This document shows, piece by piece, positions 18,774 to 28,584 of a stretch of DNA of 64,000 bases; within the stretch, counting starts at the first letter, position 1; each line of letters begins with the position of its first letter. Made by a program: the position numbers and the translations under genes. The DNA comes from Brasilonema sp. UFV-L1 (GTDB taxonomy: Bacteria > Cyanobacteriota > Cyanobacteriia > Cyanobacteriales > Nostocaceae), in contig NZ_QMEA01000007.1 in assembly GCF_012912105.1 (NCBI RefSeq), positions 62,001 to 126,000 on the forward strand. Direction: 5' to 3'. The notes beneath the pieces are model-generated. The model was not told where the DNA came from. It was given only the letters and a program-made list of their open reading frames with translations, and did no database searches.

Positions 18774-19163
18774 TGTAGAGAGCCTCTGGCGGCAATTAAA
18801 CAAAAGAAAGTTCCACCTGTATAATCTCTATCTACTAAAGTGTGTTGACTTTTCCGGATTGTTACTGAGTGATTTTTCCGGGATTTCAGAAAAATCGATC
18901 AAAATTGCTCACTGGATAATATTGTTTTTCTCAATGAGTTTGATACCCAAAAGAAAAGAAATTTGAAGACCTCAATATTGGCATAACAAAACAACCCCAT
19001 TTTTCAAATGGTAGAGATTATACAAATCATTTCACGAATTCTTTGTGAAAAGACTCGTATGAAAAGTCACTTCATTTTTTTTATATTTGCTAATCTTAAG
19101 TGTTGACCTTTGAAAGTACTCAGGAGGAACCAGTACTGGCTCCTGAAGTACAGTATCTGGCGT
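18774..19163. other. Intergenic region, nothing recognised
   Basis: This 390-base AT-rich gap lies upstream of the RodZ-like gene and downstream of the hydrolase gene. No coding frame, strong hairpin or named regulatory motif was seen. Confidence 0.5.
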
Positions 19164-20066
19164 TCAGGAACCAGAATCTGTCATCAATTCTTTAGGAAAG
19201 ACAAAAGAGCGCACTGCTTGTAGATATATAGAAGGAGCAACTTCTGCCACATTACTATGTCCTGCACCAGGGACGAGAACCAATGTTTTTGGTTCAGGAG
19301 CAGCAGCATACAAGTCTTGGCTCATGAAAGCAGGTATTACAACATCATCCGTACCGTGAATAAATAAAACTGGTATTTTTAAATTTGGCACCTTCCCAAT
19401 CGAATCAAAGCGCTGTGTCAAGATCAGATTGACTGGAAACATCCAGTAATTGTTCCTGTGAGCAGTGACTTTCTGGAGCGAAGTAAAAGAGCTTTCTACA
19501 ATTAAGCCAGCAGCGTTTGGGTTTTTGAGAGCTAAATCAATCGCGATCGCACCTCCTAGCGAATGTCCGTAAATAAAAATTTGGCTGGGTGAAATCTGTT
19601 TCTGATAAACTAGGTAGTCCCAAGCTGTAGCCGCATCTTGATAAACCCGCGATTCACTGGGAAAACGACCTTTGCTACGACCATAACCACGATAATCAAT
19701 CAATAACACTGAAAACCCTAGTTGATAAAACCGATGTGCGTGAACGACATTTGCACCGATGTTAATAGCATTACCGTGTAGGTACAGCAAAACTTTAGCA
19801 TTTGGTTGGTTTGCCTGTATCCACCAACCATGAATGTGTTCCACTTTACCTGCTCTCGCTGAAACAGGCAACCAAACATCCTTATAAGCTAAGTTCAAAA
19901 ACTCTGGTGTCGTCTTAATAATGGAAGAGGGAAAAAAGATGAATCGTGTTTGCTGGAAAAAAAGAAATATACATACAGCAAAATAGATAATTGCTACAAC
20001 GGCTCCTACATAAATTAAGAATGGGAATACTAATTGCACTGGATGTTGCAGCTTGTTTGTTCTCAT
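19164..20066 (-). CDS. Membrane-anchored alpha/beta hydrolase
   Basis: A 300-residue serine hydrolase of the BEM46/FrsA type. One hydrophobic helix at about 12-36 anchors it to the membrane. The oxyanion region is LLYLHGNA, the nucleophile elbow GHSLGG (Ser169), and the acid and base lie in HGTDDVV and PGAGHSN near residues 240 and 270. Relatives are esterases, lipases or thioesterases; the substrate is not evident. It sits between two RodZ-like genes, divergent from the second one. Confidence 0.85.
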   Translation of the reverse strand: MRTNKLQHPVQLVFPFLIYVGAVVAIIYFAVCIFLFFQQTRFIFFPSSIIKTTPEFLNLAYKDVWLPVSARAGKVEHIHGWWIQANQPNAKVLLYLHGNAINIGANVVHAHRFYQLGFSVLLIDYRGYGRSKGRFPSESRVYQDAATAWDYLVYQKQISPSQIFIYGHSLGGAIAIDLALKNPNAAGLIVESSFTSLQKVTAHRNNYWMFPVNLILTQRFDSIGKVPNLKIPVLFIHGTDDVVIPAFMSQDLYAAAPEPKTLVLVPGAGHSNVAEVAPSIYLQAVRSFVFPKELMTDSGS

Positions 20067-20246
20067 GTAAGTATTTATAAATACAATATTCTTAGGCTAA
20101 CAAAGTCACTCTATCAAGACAAAGCAATGAATCAGTTATCAAAAATGATTTAAAATAATATCAGTCAATTAAGTAAAATTTTGTACATAAACTTCAGTAG
20201 TTTGTGATTGAATAATCAAATATTAACAATAAACAAGGAGAAGATA

Positions 20247-21116
20247 GTGAAGCTGTTAAATAAGGCTCAAGAAGAGCAATTAATGGAAATAGTTGCACAT
20301 CTACGCCAAGTACGAGAGGAAAAAGCGATACGTCTAGAAGAACTTGCAGCTTACACACATATTCGACCTCCTATTTTAAAAGCTATAGAAGAAGGACGAT
20401 TTGAAGAATTGCCCGAGCCTATTTATGTCCAAGGGTTTATCCGTCACTATGGAGATGCGATGGGACTAGATGGTGCTGCTTTAGCAAAAACTGTTGCAGA
20501 TATTTGTTTGACTCCTCAAGAATCAAATAAAGATCATCAGGTGTTACATGAAAAACCAAGTATATACGTACCTCTTGCTGTACCCTACGTCCTGTTATTA
20601 GGTGCTGCTTGCTTTGGATTGTATTATATTCTCAATCAACAACCGTCAGTTGAGTCTGCTAGTCAAAGAAAATCGTCACCAGTTGCTTCCAAACAAAAAA
20701 CGGAATCTGCATCTAAGACTGCATCATTAGTATCATCAGCATCATCCTCCAAACCAAAACCGAGTGTACCTGTCAGTTTAGCGACAACCAAGGCTTTATC
20801 CCCACAAGCAACAACTCCAAGTCCAAGCCCAACTCCATCTCCGACAGCACAGAAGACTTCTCCTCCTGTTGAAGTCACTCTTGAGCTTCAAGACAAATCA
20901 TGGCTACGAGTGAAGGTAGATGGCAAAACTGAATTTGAAGGGGAGTTAAACAAAGGGGATAAAAAAACCTGGACAGCAAAAAAAGAGTTGATCATTCGTT
21001 CTGGAAATGCTGGCGCTGTATTGATTTCTACTAATAAGAAGCAACCAACACCATTAGGAAGTATTGATAGTGTTAAGCAAGTGACAATCACTCCAGAAAC
21101 AGCTAATAGTCAATAG
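20247..21116 (+). CDS. RodZ-like HTH protein with DUF4115-type C-terminus
   Basis: A 289-residue RodZ homologue: HTH at about 10-80 (RQVREEKAIRLEELAAYTHI, VQGFIRHYGDAMGL), one transmembrane helix (VPYVLLLGAACFGLYYIL), a serine/proline linker with SPSPTPSP, and a C-terminal beta domain (VEVTLELQDKSWLRVKVDG) of the DUF4115 kind. RodZ anchors MreB to the membrane in rod-shaped cells. The frame opens 13 codons earlier at a TTG, but the GTG at 20247 has AAGGAG six bases upstream and is chosen. The stop lies within a TAGTCAA/TAGTCAT repeat pair. The two HTH regions show that this gene and the one at 17673 are paralogues. Confidence 0.87.
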   Translation: MKLLNKAQEEQLMEIVAHLRQVREEKAIRLEELAAYTHIRPPILKAIEEGRFEELPEPIYVQGFIRHYGDAMGLDGAALAKTVADICLTPQESNKDHQVLHEKPSIYVPLAVPYVLLLGAACFGLYYILNQQPSVESASQRKSSPVASKQKTESASKTASLVSSASSSKPKPSVPVSLATTKALSPQATTPSPSPTPSPTAQKTSPPVEVTLELQDKSWLRVKVDGKTEFEGELNKGDKKTWTAKKELIIRSGNAGAVLISTNKKQPTPLGSIDSVKQVTITPETANSQ

Positions 21117-21168
21117 TCATGAGTACTTATAGTTTAGTTCTATATACATGATGACATATGACACATGA

Positions 21169-22623
21169 CTATAGTTGCGGCGATCGCTCTTTCCAAGTCG
21201 TTGATTGCTCATAAGCATAAGCGACTTGAAACAGTTGGTCTTCTCGCAAAACATTACTAATAAGCTGTAAACCAATTGGTAACCCATCGTGATCAAAACC
21301 ACATGGGACGCTTAAACCTGGTAAACCAGCAAGATTGGCGGGAATAGTCATCAAGTCAAGTAAGTACATACTCAAAGGATCAGAGGTTTTCTCCCCTGAT
21401 TTAAATGCGGTAGTGGGAACTGTCGGACAAACTAAAACATCAACTTTTTCAAAAGCTTTTTCAAAGTCTTCCTTAATCAAGGTGCGAATTTTTTGAGCCT
21501 TAAGATAATAAGCATCGTAATAACCAGCCGAAAGGGTGTAAGTTCCAATCATAATTCGGCGTTTCACTTCTGCACCAAAACCCGCAGCACGAGTGCGAGT
21601 GTACATTGATATCAAATTATCTGCATCAGGAGCGCGGTAGCCATACTTAACACCATCATAGCGAGCTAGGTTTGCCGATGCTTCAGATGGAGCAATAACA
21701 TAATAGCTCGATAAGCCATAGCGGAACCGAGGACAAGAGATTTCTTGAATTTCGGCTCCTAATTCTTTTAATTGTTGAATTGCCTTGTTGACAGATTCTT
21801 CGACTTGTGGATCTAAACCTTCACCAAAAGTTTCTTTAATAACACCAATTTTGAGCTTTCCTTTCGGAAGTTCTGGTTTTAAGTTAGCAGTGTAGTCAGG
21901 AATTTCGACTTTTAGGCTGGTGGAGTCTTTGGGATCGTAACCGGCGATCGCCTGCAATAATATCGCTGCATCTTCTACTGTGCGTGCAAATGGTCCAATT
22001 TGATCCAAAGAAGAAGCGAAAGCCACCAAACCATAACGAGAAACAAGTCCATAAGTTGGCTTGATTCCCACAACACCACAAAAAGAAGCTGGTTGTCTAA
22101 TCGAACCACCAGTATCAGAACCCAGAGAGACAACACATTCTCCGGCTGCGACTGCTGATGCAGAACCACCAGAAGAACCGCCTGGAACTCGTGACAAATC
22201 CCAAGGATTAGCCGTGAGTTTGAAGGCAGAGTTTTCTGTAGAACCTCCCATTGCAAACTCATCCAAATTGGTTTTACCTACCATCACCGCACCAACATCT
22301 GCCAATTTTTGAGTGACAGTTGATTCATAAGGCGGTACAAAATTTTCGAGAATTCGAGAGGCGCAAGTGGTGGGAATTCCCTTAGTACACATATTATCTT
22401 TGATCCCAATCGGAATCCCTGTTAATATGCCAATTTCTTCCCCAGCTGCGATTTTAGCATCCACTTGCTGCGCTTGCTCTAGTGCCCTCTCGGCAGTCAC
22501 GCATAAAAAACTGTGCAATTTTGGCTCTAATGCTTGAATCCGATCTAGAGCTTCTTGAGTAATTTCAACGGCAGAGCGTTCTTTTTTAATTAACTGTGTA
22601 TGCAACTCGCGGATGGACGCCAT
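21169..22623 (-). CDS. gatA: Glu-tRNA(Gln) amidotransferase subunit A
   Basis: A 484-residue amidase-family protein. The Ser-cisSer-Lys triad is clear: Lys75 in PIGIKDN, Ser150 in PGGSSGGSA and Ser174 in GSDTGGS. GatA releases ammonia from glutamine, which GatB uses to convert Glu-tRNA(Gln) to Gln-tRNA(Gln) in organisms without glutaminyl-tRNA synthetase, as in cyanobacteria. gatB and gatC are not in the window, which is usual for this phylum. The length is normal for the family, and the ATG at 22623 begins MASIRELH. Confidence 0.95.
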   Translation of the reverse strand: MASIRELHTQLIKKERSAVEITQEALDRIQALEPKLHSFLCVTAERALEQAQQVDAKIAAGEEIGILTGIPIGIKDNMCTKGIPTTCASRILENFVPPYESTVTQKLADVGAVMVGKTNLDEFAMGGSTENSAFKLTANPWDLSRVPGGSSGGSASAVAAGECVVSLGSDTGGSIRQPASFCGVVGIKPTYGLVSRYGLVAFASSLDQIGPFARTVEDAAILLQAIAGYDPKDSTSLKVEIPDYTANLKPELPKGKLKIGVIKETFGEGLDPQVEESVNKAIQQLKELGAEIQEISCPRFRYGLSSYYVIAPSEASANLARYDGVKYGYRAPDADNLISMYTRTRAAGFGAEVKRRIMIGTYTLSAGYYDAYYLKAQKIRTLIKEDFEKAFEKVDVLVCPTVPTTAFKSGEKTSDPLSMYLLDLMTIPANLAGLPGLSVPCGFDHDGLPIGLQLISNVLREDQLFQVAYAYEQSTTWKERSPQL

Positions 22624-22993
22624 GATTGCTCCCTATTACGACTCAAGTCCTTGATTTTAGTACACTTTGACGACTTCTGCCCACTTGATTGGCGGTTGCT
22701 ATATTTTAAGGTTTTAAAAAACCCGGTAACTTTAGCGTTGAACTCACGAAAACTCAGTCTTTGTAACAAATACCAGGTTTTTGGCGATCGCTTCACTCTC
22801 CTGCTTTCCCTACGGAAACATCTGACTCAAGCAGCTTGGAGTGAACTATCTACACGCTCCCATTCGGGAGATTTTAATATAAAGTGCCTTTTGTCAATCA
22901 GTTAAAATACTCAAATAACCTTCATAAAATTTTTGACAGATCCCTTGCTGGTTCTAAAATGAAATTGGACTCAAAAGCTGACAAAACTAGCTT
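22624..22993. other. Intergenic region between divergent genes
   Basis: This 370-base gap lies between the starts of gatA and the methyltransferase. One HIP1 octamer lies near 22783, and the dispersed motif AAACCCGG is near 22717. No gene or clear promoter element was identified. Confidence 0.5.
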
Positions 22994-23818
22994 ATGCAAG
23001 ACTTTAGACAAGAAATAAATGCCAGAGCTTCTATAGATTTAGAACAGCGAAGGACTTGGTATTCTCCCGTTGCTGATGTTTATTACAATGCAAGACCGCA
23101 CTATCCAAAGGAACTAATTGATCGGTCTGTCGCTTTAGCCCAACTTTCCTCAGATGCATCGATTCTTGAGGTTGGTTGTGGTCCAGGAAATGCGACGGTG
23201 GCTTTTGCTCAATTTGGTTTTTCAATGACGTGTATTGAGCCAAACCAGGATTTTTGTCATTTGGCACAACACAACTGTGATCGATATCCAAAAGTTACAA
23301 TTTACAATACTTCATTTGAGGAGTGGGAACTAGAAGCAAAACAGTTCAATGCTGTTCTATCTGCCAATGCCTTTCACTGGATACCGCCAGAGATTAGATA
23401 TACCAAGGCAGCATCGGCAATGTGCGATGACGGTTTTCTTATTCTGCTATGGAATCTGACTCCAGAACCGAAATACGAAGTTTACCAAGTGATCGAGGAA
23501 GTGTATCAAGCTTATGCGCCCTCCCTTGTTCGATATGAAGGTGCGGAGATTCAAGCGGAGATTTTGAGGGGGTTAGGACAAGAGATTTTAGACTCCAATT
23601 GTTTTAAAGAGTTGGTTGTCGAGCAAACTGCGTGTGAAGTTACCTATAGCATTGATGACTACCTCAAGCTTTTGAGTACCCTTCGGAGACTAGAGCCACA
23701 AGCGAAGGAGTTACTATTTGCAGGATTGCGGAAGAAGCTAGAAAAATTTGGAGATAGCGTACAACTGGAGTTTCTTTCTGCTGTTCATGTTGCCCGCAAA
23801 GTACCCGTGAGAGGTTAA
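22994..23818 (+). CDS. Class I SAM-dependent methyltransferase
   Basis: A 274-residue methyltransferase. Motif I is ILEVGCGPGNATVAF near residue 60, the acidic residue of motif II lies in TCIEPN, and the post-motif region reads LSANAFHWIPPEIRY. This resembles the type 11/UbiE-like group with an added C-terminal helical region. The substrate cannot be deduced. It is a single gene, convergent with nothing and followed by a heptamer repeat and dnaE-C. Confidence 0.83.
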   Translation: MQDFRQEINARASIDLEQRRTWYSPVADVYYNARPHYPKELIDRSVALAQLSSDASILEVGCGPGNATVAFAQFGFSMTCIEPNQDFCHLAQHNCDRYPKVTIYNTSFEEWELEAKQFNAVLSANAFHWIPPEIRYTKAASAMCDDGFLILLWNLTPEPKYEVYQVIEEVYQAYAPSLVRYEGAEIQAEILRGLGQEILDSNCFKELVVEQTACEVTYSIDDYLKLLSTLRRLEPQAKELLFAGLRKKLEKFGDSVQLEFLSAVHVARKVPVRG

Positions 23819-23960
23819 GAGAATTGCACAAATGTTTGCGAGGGTGCGAAAAAGGGGATTAAAGGCTAATTAGGTAAAAAAAGCTTTTTTTCTCATTACA
23901 AATTCACCTTTCTCACTCGAAATAACTTTGAATCCATTTTCCAATCAAAGTCTATCCCCA

Positions 23961-23989
23961 CACCCTACACCCTACACCCTACACCCTAC
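23961..23989. repeat. Heptamer tandem repeat CACCCTA x4
   Basis: Four perfect seven-base units (CACCCTA) stand in tandem in the gap before dnaE-C. This is the short tandemly repeated repetitive type typical of heterocystous cyanobacteria. Confidence 0.85.
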
Positions 23990-24086
23990 CTAAACAGATA
24001 ACTTTGTGATCTACTAAATATTTATTCCAGTCAGATAGATATTGCCGGCTTTTTCTTGGATTTTATCGCTTTTGGGGGCTGAGAAC

Positions 24087-24194
24087 ATGGTTAAAATTAT
24101 TGCCAGACAATCAATCAGTACGCAAAATGTCTACGATATTGGGGTAGAGCGCGACCATAATTTTGTTATTAGAGATGGCTTAGTAGCTTCTAAT
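24087..24194 (+). other. Split intein C-terminal fragment (IntC)
   Basis: 36 residues including NVYDIGVERDHNF and ending in Ser35-Asn36, followed by Cys+1, Phe+2 and Asn+3. The terminal Asn cyclises and Cys+1 is the nucleophile. The penultimate Ser in place of the usual intein His is normal for this family. Confidence 0.95.
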
Positions 24195-25439
24195 TGTTTC
24201 AATAAATCTCATTCAACAGCATATGGTTATGTCACATATCAAACTGCGTATTTAAAAGCGAATTATCCATTGGAATACATGGCGGCGCTGTTGACAGCTA
24301 ACAGCGATGATACAGACAAGGTGCAGAAATATGTTTCCAGCTGCACAAGTATGAATATTCATGTAGAGCCGCCAGATATCAATCGCTCTGGAGTAGATTT
24401 TACACCGTCAGGTGGCAACATTTTGTTTGGATTGTCCGCTGTTCGTAATTTAGGACAGAATGCAATAGCCTGTATTTTGGAAGCGAGAGAGGAAAAAGGA
24501 GAGTTTAAGTCTTTAGCTGATTTTTGCGATCGCGTGGATTTGCGTGCTGTTAACAGGCGTACTTTAGAAGCGCTGATTTCTTGTGGAGCCTTTGACAAAA
24601 TTGACTCCAATCGCAACCAGTTACTTCACGATTTGGAACTCGTATACGAATGGGCACAATCTCGTGCTAGAGACAGAGCGATTGGACAAGGAAATCTCTT
24701 TGATTTGTTAGGTGGTGCATTTTCGACTGCTGCTACGAATCATAAAAACTTAAATAGCTTTGAAGTCGCCCCCAAAGCTCAACCAGTTCCTGATTTTCCT
24801 CCAGAGAAAAAGTTGCAAATGGAAAAGGAACTTTTTGGATTTTATGTTTCAGATCATCCCCTCAAAGCTATTTCTAAATCAGCACGTGTTCTCTCTCCGA
24901 TAAACCTTTCACAACTGAACGAGCAGAAAGAAGAAAGTAGTGTTTGTGTAGTTGTCATGCTTAATGGAGTTAAGAAAGTGATGACAAAAAAAAGTAATGA
25001 GCAAATGGCTATTTTGCAAATAGAAGATTTCAAGACACAATTAGAAGCAGTTGTATTTCCTAAAAATTACGAGCGGATTAATTCTATAATCAAAATTGAT
25101 TCTCCGTTAATTCTTTGGGGGAAAGTAGAGCGACGTGAAGACCAAAATCAATTGATTGTTGAAGATGTACAACTAGTGGAAACAATGCAATTGGTGATAG
25201 TAGAACTCAATCTTCAACAAGCAACCACTCTCGAAGAACAACATTGTCTCAGAACAATTTTACAAGGACAATCACCAGAAAAAGCAAAAGTTCCAGTCAT
25301 CGCAATTGTACAAGCCGGAACTTCCCGTCAACTTGTCCGTTTTGGACGACGATATTGGGTGCAAGATGCTAGAACAACTGTTCACGCTCTTCAAAACGCC
25401 GGATTTTCTGCTTATCCACAATCCCTTACTGGTGTTTAA
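24087..25439 (+). CDS. dnaE: DNA polymerase III alpha, C-terminal half with split intein C-part
   Basis: A 450-residue protein. The first 36 residues are the C-part of the cyanobacterial split DnaE intein; it trans-splices with the N-part, encoded elsewhere, to join both polymerase halves. The extein starts at Cys37 (CFNKSHSTAYGYV) and carries helix-hairpin-helix and OB-fold regions of the alpha subunit (SSVCVVVMLNGVKKVMTKK). The frame opens 15 codons earlier, but the ATG at 24087 starts the intein as in known cases. The product is the replicative polymerase; the N half is not in this window. Confidence 0.96.
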   Translation: MVKIIARQSISTQNVYDIGVERDHNFVIRDGLVASNCFNKSHSTAYGYVTYQTAYLKANYPLEYMAALLTANSDDTDKVQKYVSSCTSMNIHVEPPDINRSGVDFTPSGGNILFGLSAVRNLGQNAIACILEAREEKGEFKSLADFCDRVDLRAVNRRTLEALISCGAFDKIDSNRNQLLHDLELVYEWAQSRARDRAIGQGNLFDLLGGAFSTAATNHKNLNSFEVAPKAQPVPDFPPEKKLQMEKELFGFYVSDHPLKAISKSARVLSPINLSQLNEQKEESSVCVVVMLNGVKKVMTKKSNEQMAILQIEDFKTQLEAVVFPKNYERINSIIKIDSPLILWGKVERREDQNQLIVEDVQLVETMQLVIVELNLQQATTLEEQHCLRTILQGQSPEKAKVPVIAIVQAGTSRQLVRFGRRYWVQDARTTVHALQNAGFSAYPQSLTGV

Positions 25440-25556
25440 CGCAGTTCCACGAACGGTACTCCAGCAGTTTGTACTCTATTCATTTATGGAGATGCATTCT
25501 GGGTTCTGTGTTCTTACTCTGTGGTCTTCTTAAATTTCTTTTACCCGGTGCAAGAT

Positions 25557-25580
25557 GTCATACTGAGTACTCAGTATGAC
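25557..25580. repeat. Perfect 24-base palindrome
   Basis: GTCATACTGAGT at 25557-25568 is followed at once by its exact reverse complement. It lies about 120 bases after dnaE-C in a 357-base gap with no other feature. A half-copy (CTCAGTATGAC) occurs near 1102. It could be a terminator-like hairpin or a dispersed repeat. Confidence 0.7.
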
Positions 25581-25796
25581 TCCAGAGTCAGCATGGAACT
25601 TGAGTGTATGCAACTGTTTACGTAATTTTCTTATTGTTCACGCAATTTTTGACATAATAAACTAAGTAGTTTTCCTTGGCTAACTGATGATTTCAACGTT
25701 TTTTCCCTAGTTCTGCGGATTAACACCCTAATCTTTAAATGGTATATTTTGATTCAGTTAATCTATGTGTTAATCAGGGGAGAGAGCAAAAATTGC

Positions 25797-26342
25797 ATGA
25801 CAGCAGATGAGGTTAATCATTTCGTTGCATATTGTAAAAAAATTCAACCCCAATCTCAGGAAGAGATTAAAAGATTTTTTGAGGGTGTTGTGAGTTTTCC
25901 TTATGATAATGAACTTTTGTTGCAAGCTTATTTGTTTTTGAATATCAAACAGATATTTCCTTTATGCTCTGAATTATTGTTATTTGAAAAGTCCCCAATT
26001 GCCGACTATACAGATTTGGGTAAATGTGATTTTGTTTATCTGACTTCATTAGGTCAAATATTGATAGTAGAAACCAAATTTATTGATACAGAAGCGACAG
26101 GAGCGACAGAAAGAAAAAGACGAAACAAGCACAGGAATAAAGTATTTGAGCAAGTCATCACTTTGAAAAGCAGATTTAGTGAATATTGGAATATTAAGTT
26201 AGAGCAATTAGAATGTGCTGTTTTTACAACAGACCCAGAAGTTGCTTGGCGAGGAAATGGAATGAATGTTGTGACTAAATCAGTTTCTATGAATAAGCTC
26301 AAATATTGGAGAATAAATTATAAAAGTATAGTTTCATGTTAG
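25797..26342 (+). CDS. Uncharacterised protein, PD-(D/E)XK-like
   Basis: A 181-residue protein with GKCDFVYLTSLGQILIVETK near the middle, a D...ExK pattern like PD-(D/E)XK nucleases, followed by a basic stretch (RKRRNKHRNK) and a helix. The frame opens 16 codons earlier at a TTG; the ATG at 25797 with a GGGGAG upstream is preferred. The gene ends six bases from the convergent pabAB stop. It is AT-rich and isolated, as expected for accessory genes. Nuclease function is inferred from motif spacing only. Confidence 0.55.
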   Translation: MTADEVNHFVAYCKKIQPQSQEEIKRFFEGVVSFPYDNELLLQAYLFLNIKQIFPLCSELLLFEKSPIADYTDLGKCDFVYLTSLGQILIVETKFIDTEATGATERKRRNKHRNKVFEQVITLKSRFSEYWNIKLEQLECAVFTTDPEVAWRGNGMNVVTKSVSMNKLKYWRINYKSIVSC

Positions 26343-26348
26343 TTCTTT

Positions 26349-28517
26349 TCAATTGACCAAGCCCTCTGACTTGCCCAAAGGGCAGAGGAGTCCGTGCGCT
26401 CGCAAGATACGAGATCGCTCTGGCTCAAGCGTTCCGTGCATCGTCAGAACCATCGCGTCGATTAAGGCTTTCGCTTTGAGCAGCATTTCTTGAAACTCCA
26501 TTTCAGGATCAGAAAGTGCTACAATTCCTCCACCAATACCAATAGAGGTTTGATGAGGAGTCAGAACAGCGGTGCGAATAACAATATTCAAATCAGCTGA
26601 ACCATTCAATCCCAAAAAGCCGATTGCCCCTGAATAGACTCCCCGTGCTTCTTGTTCAAGTTGATCAAGAATTTGCATGGTTCTGAGCTTGGGTGCTCCT
26701 GTCATCGATCCTCCCGGAAATGCCACACGAACACAATCTACTGCTTGTACATCTGATCGCAAATGCCCGCGTATTGTTGTCACCAGTTGATGCACTGTCG
26801 CATAGGTTTCTACATCCATTAACTTCGGTACATGAACGCTACCGACTTCACAAACCCGTCCTAAATCATTGCGTAAGAGATCCACAATCATGAGATTCTC
26901 AGCTCGATCTTTTTCACTGTTTCGTAGCCTCTGGTGCAAGACGAAATCTTCTTCGGGGGTTTCTCCTCGCCGCAGTGTTCCTTTAATTGGTTTAGTTTCT
27001 ACCCAACCAAAGCGATCAATCCGCAGAAATCGCTCTGGAGACGAGCAGGCGATCGCTATTTCACCAAAGCGCAAAAATGCAGCATATGGGGCAGGATTGA
27101 TACGACGTAATCTGCGATAGAACGTCAATGGATCGGGGCTGATATCAGTGTGAAGCTGATTTGTGAGGCAAACTTGATAAGTTTCCCCTTCAGAAATTTC
27201 GTCCAGGCAATGGTGAATATCATGAATGTAACTTTGATAAGTGCGACTCAAACGGAACTTGACTGGCTCACCATTTCCCTGGGGTACAAGGGGAGGAAGA
27301 GAAGCCAGAGTTTCGAGTTGTTGCCCGATAGCATCAAACCAAGTTTGAGCCTGTTGTGTTTGCCCTTTTTTGATGAGTTGCAGTAAATAAAGACTCTGTT
27401 CTTGGTGATCGATGGCAATCATGCGATCGGCAAATAAGAACATTGCATCAGGTAATGGTGAGGAATGCACTAACTGCCCTCCACACTCCGCCTTGAGTTC
27501 ATAGCCAAAATAGCCAACAAATCCACCTGTAAAATCAAACGGTAACTCCAGAGCTTGGCAACGTCGGCGGTTAATTTCTCGTTTAAGATATTCAAAAATA
27601 CTTTCGGTACGACGAGTGACAGTATCTGACTGTGTGATGATGAGTTCTTGCGTTTGGGTATGGTATTGTATCAATAGGCTGTTTGCTCCATTTCCATCGC
27701 CCATAAACGAGAAGCGAGATAGACCAAGTTCCACACGGCTACTGTCTAACCAAAAGGCATTCGGTGCTTGCTCGAACAAATTAACAAATATTTGTTCTGT
27801 ATCCGGGTAAATATCTAGCTTGCGCGTATGAAGTTCAAACTTCTGGGACTGTTCTTGGTAAGAGTTGTTAATAGGAGGACAAACAGATCCATGTCCTGTC
27901 CAATATTGCTTTCCAGAACTTCTTGACGATTTATTCGTAAATTGCAGCGTGATCTCTCTAAAGTTTTCTAGCAATGTTTGTCCATATTCTGTGCAGATAG
28001 ACTCTGGGTGAAACTGCACACCCCAAAAAGGTTGATACCGATGACGCAATCCCATCACCAGTCCTTGTTCAGTCCAAGCAATCTTTTCTAGGCACTCAGG
28101 TAATTCATCAGCAACTAACAACGAGTGGTAGCGCACCACAGAAAACGGACTGGGAATTTGCTTAAATAGTTCAGAACCATTGTGGTAAACTTTACTCAAG
28201 CGCCCATGTCTAACTTCTGGTGCATGAATGACTCTACCACCGTACAGGTAAGCGAGTCCTTGATGCCCTAAACAAACTCCCAGCAAAGGCACATCCACAT
28301 TCTCAATGATTTGTCGGCAGATTCCAAAATCTTCTGACCTTTCTGGACGACCGGGACCCGGAGAAATGACAATGTTGTCAAATGCAATTTTTTTCAAATC
28401 ATCCCAGCTAACCTCATCATTGCGAATCACCAGAGGAAACTCCCCATTGATCTGGGCAATCATCTGGTACAAATTGAAGGTATAAGAGTCGTAGTTGTCA
28501 ATAATTAATGTATACAT
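26349..28517 (-). CDS. pabAB: Aminodeoxychorismate synthase, fused PabA-PabB
   Basis: A 722-residue fusion. Residues 1-190 are a class I glutamine amidotransferase with Cys82 in GVCLGHQ and His170/Glu172 in FHPES. Residues about 215-700 are a chorismate-binding domain with PIKGTLRRG, RNDLGRVCEVGSV and FPGGSMTGAPK. Together they make 4-amino-4-deoxychorismate for folate synthesis. The PIKGT motif favours PabB over anthranilate synthase, which has a similar fold, but the distinction by eye is not absolute. The lyase gene pabC is not adjacent. The C-terminus ends in an unusual arginine-rich tail (ERSRILRAHGL). Confidence 0.88.
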   Translation of the reverse strand: MYTLIIDNYDSYTFNLYQMIAQINGEFPLVIRNDEVSWDDLKKIAFDNIVISPGPGRPERSEDFGICRQIIENVDVPLLGVCLGHQGLAYLYGGRVIHAPEVRHGRLSKVYHNGSELFKQIPSPFSVVRYHSLLVADELPECLEKIAWTEQGLVMGLRHRYQPFWGVQFHPESICTEYGQTLLENFREITLQFTNKSSRSSGKQYWTGHGSVCPPINNSYQEQSQKFELHTRKLDIYPDTEQIFVNLFEQAPNAFWLDSSRVELGLSRFSFMGDGNGANSLLIQYHTQTQELIITQSDTVTRRTESIFEYLKREINRRRCQALELPFDFTGGFVGYFGYELKAECGGQLVHSSPLPDAMFLFADRMIAIDHQEQSLYLLQLIKKGQTQQAQTWFDAIGQQLETLASLPPLVPQGNGEPVKFRLSRTYQSYIHDIHHCLDEISEGETYQVCLTNQLHTDISPDPLTFYRRLRRINPAPYAAFLRFGEIAIACSSPERFLRIDRFGWVETKPIKGTLRRGETPEEDFVLHQRLRNSEKDRAENLMIVDLLRNDLGRVCEVGSVHVPKLMDVETYATVHQLVTTIRGHLRSDVQAVDCVRVAFPGGSMTGAPKLRTMQILDQLEQEARGVYSGAIGFLGLNGSADLNIVIRTAVLTPHQTSIGIGGGIVALSDPEMEFQEMLLKAKALIDAMVLTMHGTLEPERSRILRAHGLLCPLGKSEGLVN

Positions 28518-28584
28518 ATTAAACCTATTGCAAAATTATTTTATAGTAGAGTAAAGACTTTTGTGGCTTGAATTAATCTATGCG

